Source: JBGTLA01 sp041744375 (GTDB lineage: Bacteria; Actinomycetota; Acidimicrobiia; Spongiisociales; ZC4RG35). From it: a stretch of DNA of 14,864 bases. The notes below the pieces were generated by a model. The model ran no database searches. It worked only from the letters and a program-made list of their open reading frames with translations, and had not been told where the DNA came from. Each line of letters opens with the position of its first letter. The stretch's first letter is position 1. The stretch covers positions 1 through 14,864 of the forward strand of contig JBGTLA010000002.1 of the NCBI GenBank assembly GCA_041744375.1, written 5' to 3'. Positions 6,714 to 13,802 of the stretch are shown here, piece after piece. Position numbers and translations under genes: made by a program.

Positions 6714-7475
6714 TCAGGGCCCGACGAGAAGCCGGTAGCCACGGGCCAGGAACTCCAACGCCAACTGAGCGGGGTCCTCTGCCACGAGGAGCTGTGCGTA
6801 GGTGAGGCTGGCACCGAGGAACGTTGGGTCGTTCCAGTACGGTTCGGGGCGCTCGGAGCGCTGCCAGGGAGCAACGTACAGGTAGGGCTCACGGTGTTCG
6901 GCGTCACCCGGCGAAGCTCCATAGCTGGCGCGCCGGCCCCGGTCGGACCGACCCATCTCGAACGCCTGGTCGAAGTGCTCGGGCCACAGCTGAAGCTCGG
7001 TGACATCCTCATCGGGGCCACCTAGTTGGCGGGTCTCAGCCAGCACACCCTGAGAAAAGCTGCGCCAGGTGGCAAGGGATTCTGATACGGACGGGTCGAT
7101 CGCCAGAACGGTATCGGGCCCGACGGGGACGAGTGGATCATGAAATCCGTCGAACCATCGCTCGCGGTAGGGGATGCCGAGGAATGTGCAGGCCTGGCGC
7201 AGGGTGGTAACGGCTGAGCTGGCCTCCGAGCCGCCTTGGTGGTAGACCAGGCGGTCGCCCTCCACGAACACAGCCTCGCCCGAACCGAAGGTGGGAGTAC
7301 CGAACCGGGACCCGAAATGGCGCAAGCCCAGGCGGCCGCTCTCGGCGTAGCGTTTCGGTGCCACGGCGAAGTAAGCGAGCTGGTGGAGAGCGCATGTCCC
7401 CTGCGCGAAGCCGGGAGGAAGAGGTGCAAGCGACGGCGATGCGTCGGCATCGGGCGTGATGGCGTGGTTGGGCAT
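6714..7475 (-). CDS. Unrecognised 253-residue actinobacterial-type protein
   Basis: I do not recognise a named family. The protein is soluble, without signal peptide or membrane helix. Conserved-looking blocks are RHFGSRFGTPTFG (residues 52-64), ELQLWPEHFDQAFEMG (160-175), SPGDAEHREPYLYVAPW (188-204) and PYWNDPTFLGASLTY (212-226). The ...LWPEHFD... and ...EPYLYV.PW.. pattern resembles uncharacterised DUF5996-type proteins, but I cannot confirm it. An enzyme role is not claimed. ATG 7475 is the first good start (MPNHAITPD); no Shine-Dalgarno is evident. The frame stays open upstream to 7703 but without a plausible start until it overlaps ccdA. It follows the CcdA-like gene by 166 bases on the same strand, and its end is 28 bases from the convergent nitroreductase. 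Confidence 0.75.
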   Translation of the reverse strand: MPNHAITPDADASPSLAPLPPGFAQGTCALHQLAYFAVAPKRYAESGRLGLRHFGSRFGTPTFGSGEAVFVEGDRLVYHQGGSEASSAVTTLRQACTFLGIPYRERWFDGFHDPLVPVGPDTVLAIDPSVSESLATWRSFSQGVLAETRQLGGPDEDVTELQLWPEHFDQAFEMGRSDRGRRASYGASPGDAEHREPYLYVAPWQRSERPEPYWNDPTFLGASLTYAQLLVAEDPAQLALEFLARGYRLLVGP

Positions 7476-7641
7476 ATCATCAACCCCAACCTGCCGCAAC
7501 CAGACAGCCTTCCGAATTGTTGGGTGGCCGACAGCGCACTCGGCTGGCCAAGAGGAGCTCCGACGATCGAGCCTGCTGAGGTCCGCGCCCGCTCGGCGAC
7601 ATTGCTGACACCTGAGCAGCCGCGCAAGTCCGTTGTCCGCT

Positions 7642-8526
7642 TCAACGCCAGGAGTCCTCCGTGGGGAGAACGGATTCGTCAGCGACATCTTCATCGTCCC
7701 CACCGGCGCGCTCGTGCGCTCTGGATCGGATGGCGGTACCGATCAGTGCCACCACCACCACCACCACGGCAATTGTGAGGGGACGATCGGCGATGAAGCG
7801 GGTGATTGACGATGACCACTCGTCGACCGCTCTGACCAGTCGGTTCGTTCCCAGCGCAACGGCACCGACGGACAGGATCGTGGCCCAGTACCAGACGATG
7901 AAGAGTCCGGCCACCAGCATGATCCACCCCGATATCACGTCGAGCCTGGAGGCCAGGGGCCGCATCCGATCGATGATGGTGCGGCGTCCGCCTGCGACCG
8001 CCAGGGTGAGCCCCACCACCACCACGGCCATCCCCGCACCGTAGGCAACGAAGGTGAGGACGGCCTGAGCGAGCGAACCTGAAGCTACTGCTCCCGTCAC
8101 CAGAGTCAAGAAGATGGGGAGTGTGCACGACAGGGATGCCACCGCATAGGACACCCCGAACACGAACATGCCACCGGGGGATCCACTCTTGCGTGCTCGT
8201 CCCGGGCCACGCAGATACGGCAGAAGGCGCTTGCCGAGCAATTGGCTGACCCCAAAGAAGATCAGGCCGATGCCCACGACCAGGGCCATCCACGGCAACG
8301 CGCCGACAACGGCCCGGATGCCCATGCCGATGAGAACACCTGCCAGCGAGAAGACGACGAGGAACCCTGCCGCCACCGACAACGCCACCGTTCCCACCCG
8401 GAGGGAACGACGCTGGGTTCCCTCGCCCAGAAAGAACCCTAGGTAGGCGGGCAACATGGCAAATCCACATGGATTGAACGTAGAGACCATCCCGGCGGCG
8501 AAGGCAGCTATGAGAACCGTCGTCAT
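7642..8526 (-). CDS. CcdA/DsbD-family transmembrane thiol-disulfide transporter
   Basis: A 294-residue polytopic membrane protein. The two Cys that define the family are present: Cys20 in FNPCGFAMLPAYLG and Cys134 in SLSCTLPIFLTL. Six core helices lie at about 3-32, 44-72, 76-98, 119-146, 151-178 and 196-220, and a seventh near 250-266 precedes a charged, acidic cytosolic tail (270-294). CcdA proteins move reducing equivalents from cytosolic thioredoxin to extracytoplasmic thiol partners, often for cytochrome c maturation; no cytochrome c genes are visible here, so the partner is unknown. The C-terminal extension beyond the usual six helices is somewhat unusual. A perfect 14-bp palindrome (8568-8581) lies 42 bases before the ATG. 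Confidence 0.92.
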   Translation of the reverse strand: MTTVLIAAFAAGMVSTFNPCGFAMLPAYLGFFLGEGTQRRSLRVGTVALSVAAGFLVVFSLAGVLIGMGIRAVVGALPWMALVVGIGLIFFGVSQLLGKRLLPYLRGPGRARKSGSPGGMFVFGVSYAVASLSCTLPIFLTLVTGAVASGSLAQAVLTFVAYGAGMAVVVVGLTLAVAGGRRTIIDRMRPLASRLDVISGWIMLVAGLFIVWYWATILSVGAVALGTNRLVRAVDEWSSSITRFIADRPLTIAVVVVVVALIGTAIRSRAHERAGGDDEDVADESVLPTEDSWR

Positions 8527-8567
8527 ACTCTTACCAACAGCGCTTTCTCAGCCGTCGATGTTCCTTT

Positions 8568-8581
8568 GTCGGAATTCCGAC
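8568..8581. promoter_or_regulatory. Perfect 14-bp palindrome upstream of the CcdA-like gene, candidate operator
   Basis: GTCGGAATTCCGAC is its own reverse complement and sits 42 bases before the ATG at 8526. Placement and symmetry suit a dimeric regulator site; it has no spacer loop, so a cruciform or terminator is less likely. No regulator gene is nearby. The same half-site GTCGGA...TCCGAC recurs at 9592-9634. Confidence 0.4.
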
Positions 8582-8590
8582 GATTGCAGC

Positions 8591-8656
8591 CGAGCTGGGC
8601 ACTTGCGACCGTAGATCTTCAACCATCGGCGGTGACGAGGCCTTTGTGCCAGCTCG
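8591..8656 (-). repeat. Inverted repeat with 43-base loop after the YjeF_N gene
   Basis: Arms 8591-8602 and 8646-8656 pair over 11 bp with a one-base bulge (CGAGCTGG-CAC against GTGCCAGCTCG). It begins 12 bases after the YjeF_N stop on the minus strand, so it may be part of a 3' structure or terminator, although the loop is long and there is no T-tract. No other element was recognised in 8527-8667 besides the palindrome. Confidence 0.3.
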
Positions 8657-8667
8657 GGGCGGCCCCA

Positions 8668-9431
8668 TCAGCGAGGAGGCGAAGACGGCAGGCCGAAGGT
8701 CAGCTTTGATGACATTCGAATCCGATAAGCCGAGCCGAACATGGCGGGAACGGTCAGCCCGAGGCGCCTGAACACGACCTCGGGAATGCCGATGTCGGCC
8801 AGCCACAACTCGCCGACCGCCTCCCCGTCGAGCCCGTCTTGGGAAGCGCCAGAGTCATGGTGACCCCGGCCCGGACATGCTTGCCCGGAGTGGCGCCGGT
8901 CGTGGCGTCTACGCCGGAGGGAACATCGAGCGACACCACCGGTGTCGAACGATCAGACGTCCACTCGATCATCGCCGCCGCCGCCCCGCGGGGGCTGCCT
9001 CCCAGGCTGTAACCGATCAATGCATCGACTATGACCGCCGGGTCGAGTCTCTCGACGGAGCTCGGGGCGACGATCCGGCCGGGTGTGCCCCGATACACAT
9101 CGAGCTGAGCCGAGGAGACCTCCCCCAGGCCGTCCGCATCGGTGACGACCACGGTCACGTCGGCGCCGCGATTGGCGAGATGGCGAGCCGCGCAGATGCC
9201 ACCGCCGCCGTTTCCCCCCGTTCCCGCCAGGACCACGATGGGAGACGACACCCAGCTATCGCTCAGCTGATCGATCACCGCCAGCGCCAGAGAGCGACCG
9301 GCGTTTTCCATCATCTGAAAGAGATTGGGGCCTGTCTGCTCGATGGCGATCCTGTCGACACGGCGCATCTGCTCGGTGGTGACAGCCGGGACCTCGAGAC
9401 CGGATAGGGTCAGGAAAGAAGAGACGGTCAC
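8668..9431 (-). pseudogene. NAD(P)HX epimerase (YjeF_N) domain protein, frame broken by one missing base near 8833
   Basis: YjeF_N enzymes epimerise damaged NAD(P)HX for repair. Seen are VTTEQMRRVDRIAIEQ (residues 17-32), MMENAGRSLA (40-49), GGNGGGGICAARHLANRGA (72-90), VDALIGYSLGGSPRG (135-149) and LDVPSGVDATTG (168-179). GGGG stands where the common form has GGDG. At ALPKTG (195-200) the frame slips and would end in a garbled tail at 8754. Adding one base to the CCC run at 8833-8835 (GGG on the coding strand) restores GLDGEAVGELWLADIGIP, the family's normal last strand, and the frame runs to TGA at 8668 for about 254 residues. GTG 9431 has GGAG seven bases upstream. There is no ADP/ATP-dependent dehydratase domain, so it is the epimerase-only form. 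Confidence 0.85.
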
Positions 9432-9936
9432 GGTTGCTCCGCCTCGCCCACCTTGCGCTTGGCTCCCGGCCCGTTGGCAGCGGAGGCTGGTGCGCCGTCA
9501 GGAGCATGAACTGCAGGCCACATTGACGCTCGTTATAGCGAGCCGTACCGCTCGGCGCATGCGGTGGAACCTCCCCTGCAGTGAGGAGCCTGTCGGAGTT
9601 CCAGCCAGCCGGCTTGGAAGGGCAGGAATCCGACAGTGACGACATCAGAAGTGGAACCCGCCTGCTCAACACCAAGCGTGATGGCTGGAAGCTTTTCACC
9701 TCGATTGTTGCCAGCGTAGGCGTCCCGTGAAGTGGTGGAAATAGGGGGAGGGTCCTTCACCTGGAGGGGCCACCGTGTGGGTGTGGCGGACGCAGTCATA
9801 GCCCCGGCCAAGCACCTTCCACCTGGCACCGCTCGTAGTCGCCGCCGCCCCCGGCGCGGCCGCTCGGTCGGTAAGGGAGTCCCCGGAGACGAGGGATAGA
9901 AATCGCCGAGGGCGACACGAGGTGTCCTGGCGTGCC
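9432..9936. other. 505-bp stretch with no supported gene
   Basis: Lies between the YjeF_N start and the lipoprotein end. Several open frames exist but none has family motifs, a good start and a ribosome site together. A plus-strand frame ending at the TGA near 9724-9726 contains the protein-like text SGTRLLNTKRDGWKLF but has no ribosome site or homology I recognise. Two inverted repeats are visible: GCTCG-N6-CGAGC near 9528-9543 and GTCGGA...TCCGAC at 9592-9634. It must hold the promoter of the YjeF_N gene. No tRNA or known ncRNA was recognised. Confidence 0.5.
9592..9634. repeat. Imperfect inverted repeat with GTCGGA/TCCGAC ends
   Basis: GTCGGA (9592-9597) and TCCGAC (9629-9634) are perfect complements and enclose a further partial symmetry around AGCCGGCT. 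Its outer half-sites equal those of the 8568-8581 palindrome. It lies about 160 bases upstream of the YjeF_N start. Function unknown; may be chance. Confidence 0.25.
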
Positions 9937-10578
9937 TCAGCTGCGCGGGTTGGCGATGATCCACTCACTCCAGACGATGGCGTGTTCGTCGACACAGTCG
10001 GCCACATCTTGGATCAAAGCAACTGCCTGCGCTTCGATTTCGGTGACGATGCCGGGCGCCATTGGATCGTGGACCTCGAGGAACCTACCCAGGGACTCGG
10101 GCACCGGGTCCGGGTAGTCCCAGCCGCGATCTTGTAAGCACCTGGTTGTGTTGATCGCCTGCTCGTTCAACAGCCGCACCTCGTCGGGCCTGTTGCCAGG
10201 CGACCAGCCGTTTCCAGCTGCCTCACTGCAGAGCATGGCGTACATTTCCCGGTCGGCCGAATAGGTGTGCGTGAGATTTGCGTCCGCCAGCGCCACCCGG
10301 ACATCCTCCAGGCACGCATCGAAACGTTCGAAGGCTGCGGGAATATCGGTGGCGAACCCGTCGCCGCCGCGCTCGAAGTCCTGGGGAACGGCTACTCCAG
10401 GTGGCAACTCTGGAGGGGTTCCAAAGTGCAGCCGAGGGTCCAACTCGTCGAACGCCCCACAGGCCGATAGCACCAAACACGTGCCGATCAACCAGGCCCC
10501 CCACCGCCCTGAAGAGCGCCATCTGTCCCAACGGTCCGGCTGGCGACCCAGCGACCAGGTACGCCTCTCCGACAGCAT
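9937..10578 (-). CDS. Predicted lipoprotein, function unknown
   Basis: A 213-residue exported lipoprotein. A basic N-region (Arg/Trp-rich, residues 5-26) precedes a hydrophobic core and the lipobox LSAC with Cys40 as the lipidated residue. The mature part has four more cysteines (89, 117, 147, 195), in DACLED, MLCSEA, TRCLQDRGWDYPDP and ADCVDEH, which could form two disulfides. The CLQDRGW type of motif recurs in uncharacterised actinobacterial lipoproteins, but I cannot assign a function. ATG 10578 is three bases after the GH15 stop, and its GGGAGG ribosome site is made of the last GH15 codons, so the two are translationally linked. GH15 and lipoprotein lie in the same frame, separated only by TAG and CAG. 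Confidence 0.82.
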   Translation of the reverse strand: MLSERRTWSLGRQPDRWDRWRSSGRWGAWLIGTCLVLSACGAFDELDPRLHFGTPPELPPGVAVPQDFERGGDGFATDIPAAFERFDACLEDVRVALADANLTHTYSADREMYAMLCSEAAGNGWSPGNRPDEVRLLNEQAINTTRCLQDRGWDYPDPVPESLGRFLEVHDPMAPGIVTEIEAQAVALIQDVADCVDEHAIVWSEWIIANPRS

Positions 10579-10581
10579 CTG

Positions 10582-12420
10582 CTACCTCCCAGCATCCACA
10601 CTGGGTTCGGGAGCCAGGCGCTCGGCCTGGCGGATCGCCCAGGCGGCGTTGATCAGTCCGACGTGACTGAAAGCCTGAGGGTAGTTGCCGATCAAGGCAC
10701 CGGTTCCCAGCTCGACTTCCTCTGAGAGGAGACCGAGGTCGTTGCAAAAAGAGGCAGCCCGCTCGAACACCTGGCGGGCTCTCTCCAACCTTCCGCCAAG
10801 GGCATGGGCCTGAGCAAGCCAGAACGTGCACAGCAGAAACCCCCCCTCCTCGCCCTCGAGGCCGTCAAGGCTTCGGTAGCGCAGCAGCAACCCACACTCA
10901 TCCATCAGTTCCGACTCGATTGCCTCGATGGTGGCGATCACCCGGGGGTCGGAGGGCGGGAGGAACCCCACGAGCGGGAGAACGAGTGCCGAGGCGTCGA
11001 GAGCCGTCGACCCGAACGACTGGGTGAAGGCCCCAAGGGCCGAGTTCCAGCCTTGCGTCAGTATCGCCTGACGGATCTCTTCTCGGGCCCCCTTCCACAC
11101 CTCGAGTCGATCCTCGGCCTGCAGAACATCCGCCATGGCGACCGCCCTGTCCAACGCCACCCAACACATCAACTTCGAGTAGAGGTGATGGCGGGGCTCG
11201 TCGCGCATCTCCCAGATGCCTTGATCCGGCTCCTCCCAGACCGCCCTTGCCAGGTCTGCCAGGGTGATCAGGAGCGCCCGCAAGGCTTCGTCGCTCCAGT
11301 CGATCTGGTCACGCAGTGTGTAGACAGCCGCCAGCAGCTCGCCGTACACATCGTTCTGGCGCTGATCCCAGGCACCATTCCCAACCCGAACGGGTCGACT
11401 GTCCCGCCACCCTTCCAACCATGGCAGCTCCCGTTCGGTGAGGTCGCGCTCACCCTCGATACCGAACATGATCTGAACCTGGTCGCGGTGATGAACCGTA
11501 CTGGCGGCTTTCGTGAGGAATCTCAGGAAACCACGCTCTTCGTCCGGGCAGGCCGCCACCCATAGGGCGTCCAGGGTGAAGCTGGCGTCACGCACCCACG
11601 AGTACCGGTAATCCCAGTTGCGGACGCCACCGATCGTCTCGGGCAGCGACGTGGTGGGAGCGGCGATGATGGCACCGGTGGGAACATAGGTGAGCGCCTG
11701 GAGCACTCGACCGCTCAAGTTGACCGCCTCTGCGAAAGGGCCGTCATAGCGATGATGCTCGGCCGCCCACGACCGCCATGCCTCGTTGGTGCCTTCGATT
11801 TGAGCGACCACCTGCTCAGACGAAATCACTGCCGGGAGAGGCTGCCAGCTCGATCGATACTCGACAGCGAAACACGCGGAGTCACCGGCGTCGAGAACAA
11901 CCGTCCCGGTGGCGCAGCCGTTGTCGATGCCGAGAGTGACCGAGGTCGAGAGAACGCTGGTGACCGGCCCGCCGGCGGCCACCACCCCCCCATTGATCTT
12001 TTTCATAATCGGAATCGTCAAGCCGTACTCGGGACGCGGCACGTAGTGGATCTCCAACTCAACTTGACCCGAAACGCAAGTGACCTTCCGGAGCAGCCGA
12101 TGGGGCGAGTTCTTGCCGAGGTCGTGACCTCTCGTTGCTTCCGCCATACCGAGAGCATCCATGGAAACCAGGACCCCGTGCTCGGTGCGGGTGACCGTTT
12201 CTACCGTCAAGGTGTCGTCCAGGTACCGTCGTTCGACATCGCCGCTGACGACGGGGCCCAACGAGAAGTGTCCTGCCCCGGCTCCGAGGATCCGCCCGAA
12301 GATGGAAGGGCTGTCGAAGCGCGGGACGCACCACCAGTCGATGGAACCCTTCGAGGTCAACAACGCCGCCGAGTGGCAGTCCGAGAGGAGGGCGTAATCA
12401 GAGATGGGTGTGTCGCTCAC
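10582..12420 (-). CDS. Glycoside hydrolase family 15 protein (glucoamylase/trehalase-like)
   Basis: A 612-residue, cytosolic two-domain enzyme. The N-terminal beta-sandwich starts with ISDYALLSDCHSAALL and GSIDWWCVPRFDSPSIFGRI. The (alpha/alpha)6 barrel carries GGVRNWDYRYSWVRDASFTL, NDVYGELLAAV, the general-acid motif GIWEMRDEPRHHLYSK (Glu404) and LLSEEVELGTG...GNYPQAFSHVGLINAA (general base Glu567 or Glu568). The family hydrolyses alpha-glucosidic bonds in starch-like glucans or trehalose; mycobacterial trehalases belong here, and sequence alone does not decide between them. I prefer GTG 12420 because GGGGAG lies eight bases upstream and family proteins begin at this point; ATG 12504 would add 28 unlike residues. 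It ends in TAG, followed at once by the lipoprotein gene. Confidence 0.93.
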   Translation of the reverse strand: MSDTPISDYALLSDCHSAALLTSKGSIDWWCVPRFDSPSIFGRILGAGAGHFSLGPVVSGDVERRYLDDTLTVETVTRTEHGVLVSMDALGMAEATRGHDLGKNSPHRLLRKVTCVSGQVELEIHYVPRPEYGLTIPIMKKINGGVVAAGGPVTSVLSTSVTLGIDNGCATGTVVLDAGDSACFAVEYRSSWQPLPAVISSEQVVAQIEGTNEAWRSWAAEHHRYDGPFAEAVNLSGRVLQALTYVPTGAIIAAPTTSLPETIGGVRNWDYRYSWVRDASFTLDALWVAACPDEERGFLRFLTKAASTVHHRDQVQIMFGIEGERDLTERELPWLEGWRDSRPVRVGNGAWDQRQNDVYGELLAAVYTLRDQIDWSDEALRALLITLADLARAVWEEPDQGIWEMRDEPRHHLYSKLMCWVALDRAVAMADVLQAEDRLEVWKGAREEIRQAILTQGWNSALGAFTQSFGSTALDASALVLPLVGFLPPSDPRVIATIEAIESELMDECGLLLRYRSLDGLEGEEGGFLLCTFWLAQAHALGGRLERARQVFERAASFCNDLGLLSEEVELGTGALIGNYPQAFSHVGLINAAWAIRQAERLAPEPSVDAGR

Positions 12421-12522
12421 GAGATGTGCTCCCCTTCCCTCGCGCCTTGCCCGACTCCTCAGGCTACCTACCAGCGCCTCGCTTCCGGGGCATGCCGCCG
12501 TCATGAGTAGCCAGTCCGAAGA

Positions 12523-13068
12523 TCAGATGGGGAGGGCGGGTGCAGCCTGAATGTCGAGTTCGGTCCCCACCAGATGGTTGAAATAGTTGGTGAGGATCGT
12601 CCGCACCACCTCGGCGTAGGCGTCGAGGAGTTCTTCGGCTGTCCACTCCGCTGCCAACGCCTTCTCCCATACCGAATCATCGACCCACCCCCGGTTGTCG
12701 GCAATCTGGCGGCTGAGGGCGAGCAGTGCGTTGAGCTTGGGGTGGTCCGCAACGGCTCCCCGCCGAATCTAAACGGTCTCGTCAGTCTCGAAACCGGCCG
12801 CCCGTGCGGTCCCGGTGTATGCGGCTTGGCAGTACGTGCAGTCGTTCACGGCTGCCACGGTGAGGTGGACCGCCTAGCGGGTGGCGTCGTCGAGTGTCGA
12901 GTTCTTGGCGAGATGCGTCTCCACCAGGTGGTACATCTCGATGAGCGCCGGCGAGTTGGCCATAGCACCGAGGATGTTGGTGACATTTCCCACCCGTTCC
13001 GACCGGTGTGAGAGGCCTCGACTGGCGACCGGGGCGGAGTCGAGATCGTGAATGGGAACTCTTGGCAC
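12523..13068 (-). pseudogene. AhpD-like carboxymuconolactone decarboxylase family gene with two in-frame TAG codons
   Basis: Read from GTG 13068 (AGGAGG eight bases upstream), the frame runs 181 codons to TGA at 12523 with TAG at 12874-12876 and 12769-12771 and no other fault. Text around the first TAG is STLDDATR-TAG-AVHLTVAAVNDCTYCQAAYT. It sits 12 codons before the first Cys of the CxxC pair, where AhpD-like proteins carry their conserved catalytic Glu (usual text TREAIHLAVA). The second lies in TDETV-TAG-IRRG. The C-terminus NYFNHLVGTELD is typical and intact. One G-to-T change from GAG explains the first, and one change from GAG or CAG the second. As written, translation ends after 64 residues, before CxxC. 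Either a young pseudogene, sequence errors, or amber readthrough. It follows the Met-rich membrane gene by 36 bases. Confidence 0.87.
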
Positions 13069-13104
13069 GGTTCTTCCTCCTTGGTCGGTTGCGCCGTCCA
13101 CTGC

Positions 13105-13620
13105 TCAGACCAAGACGCCGTACACGAGCGCCGCCACCAGCCCGAACACCACGTGTCCCATCACGAAACCGACCGGAGTCATCGATCCCCACTGCGACCC
13201 GAAGACACCGGGCGCTGCCAGCACAACCGCTCCCCCCGCGGTGTCCACCACGGCACCTCCGCTCCCGGGGGTACGGGTCATCCGTGGGTGTATGGCCGGC
13301 ATGATCGGCATCGCCATCGCTCCGACGAGGACTCCATGGACCGCTCCAATGGCGATGCCGGTGAGTAAGGAAGCCGAACCGAAGGCAGCGAAGAGGGCTG
13401 CGTAGCCGAGTCCGAAGACCACGGTTCCCATCAGGAGGTAGTGAGCCACCGTTCCCAGAAGGCGCGCCCGGTCAGGGTCGCCGCTCATCATGCTTCCCAT
13501 CACCAGCGTCATGGGAGGCATCTCAGTCATGCCCATCCGGCCGGCGAGGCTCATCATCGCCGTCATCACCACGGTGCCCACCAGACCCGCCGCCAGGCCC
13601 GGGACAACTTCGAATGTCAC
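13105..13620 (-). CDS. Met-rich four-helix membrane protein, function unknown
   Basis: A 171-residue integral membrane protein with four helices at about 5-27, 54-80, 85-108 and 148-171. Met makes up 18 of 171 residues and clusters at 19-45 (MGMTEMPPMTLVMGSMM); His occurs at 60, 95, 111 and 156, three of them in or next to helices. Such a Met/His pattern can bind copper or silver, but this is only a suggestion; Met-rich segments can also be structural. I recognise no named family. GTG 13620 is chosen for its AGGAGG site four bases upstream; the longer frame to 13800 gives an Arg/Gly-rich extension without a ribosome site. It heads a run with the AhpD-like gene and probably GH15 and the lipoprotein. 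Confidence 0.8.
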   Translation of the reverse strand: MTFEVVPGLAAGLVGTVVMTAMMSLAGRMGMTEMPPMTLVMGSMMSGDPDRARLLGTVAHYLLMGTVVFGLGYAALFAAFGSASLLTGIAIGAVHGVLVGAMAMPIMPAIHPRMTRTPGSGGAVVDTAGGAVVLAAPGVFGSQWGSMTPVGFVMGHVVFGLVAALVYGVLV

Positions 13621-13656
13621 GTCTCCTCCTTCGCTTGTTCTCGACCTCAACCTGCG

Positions 13657-13675
13657 CCCGCCACCCCTCCCTCCC
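13657..13675 (-). other. G-quadruplex-forming motif in the leader of the membrane-protein gene
   Basis: On the minus strand GGGAGGGAGGGGTGGCGGG gives four runs of at least three G separated by 1, 1 and 4 bases, which satisfies the canonical quadruplex rule. It lies about 37 bases before the GTG at 13620, so it is either in the promoter or in the 5' leader. Chance occurrence is possible in GC-rich DNA. Confidence 0.45.
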
Positions 13676-13745
13676 TCTTTGTCGGCATCACGACCATCCC
13701 TCCCGCGTCGTCGACGCCCGCGAACGCGGTATGCAGCGCAACTCT

Positions 13746-13763
13746 TTGTCGAAGCGACGACAA
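13746..13763. repeat. Inverted repeat TTGTCG-N6-CGACAA between divergent genes
   Basis: A perfect 6-bp repeat with a 6-base spacer lies in the 182-bp gap between the membrane-protein gene (start 13620) and the DUF547 gene (start 13803). Position and symmetry fit a regulator site that could serve both directions. No sure -35/-10 boxes were found in this gap. Confidence 0.35.
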
Positions 13764-13802
13764 TCTGTGGGAGATCGGCTCCGGTCTCGGAGTTGTCCAA
13801 TC

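Noticed and set aside
9533..9802. Possible 89-codon minus-strand gene between the lipoprotein and YjeF_N genes
   Set aside because: Contains protein-like stretches (KLPAITLGVEQAG) but no ribosome site, no family match that I recognise, and it ends in low-quality text.
12421..12504. Longer GH15 start at ATG 12504
   Set aside because: The extra 28 residues do not resemble the family N-terminus, and the GTG at 12420 has a good GGGGAG site.
11752..12510. Plus-strand open frame (252 codons) opposite the GH15 gene
   Set aside because: GH15 motifs on the minus strand are unambiguous; the plus frame is a GC-rich shadow.
12464..12752. Short minus-strand ORFs (12501-12752, 12464-12670)
   Set aside because: They are other frames of the interrupted AhpD-like gene; the in-frame reading with two TAG codons explains the region fully.
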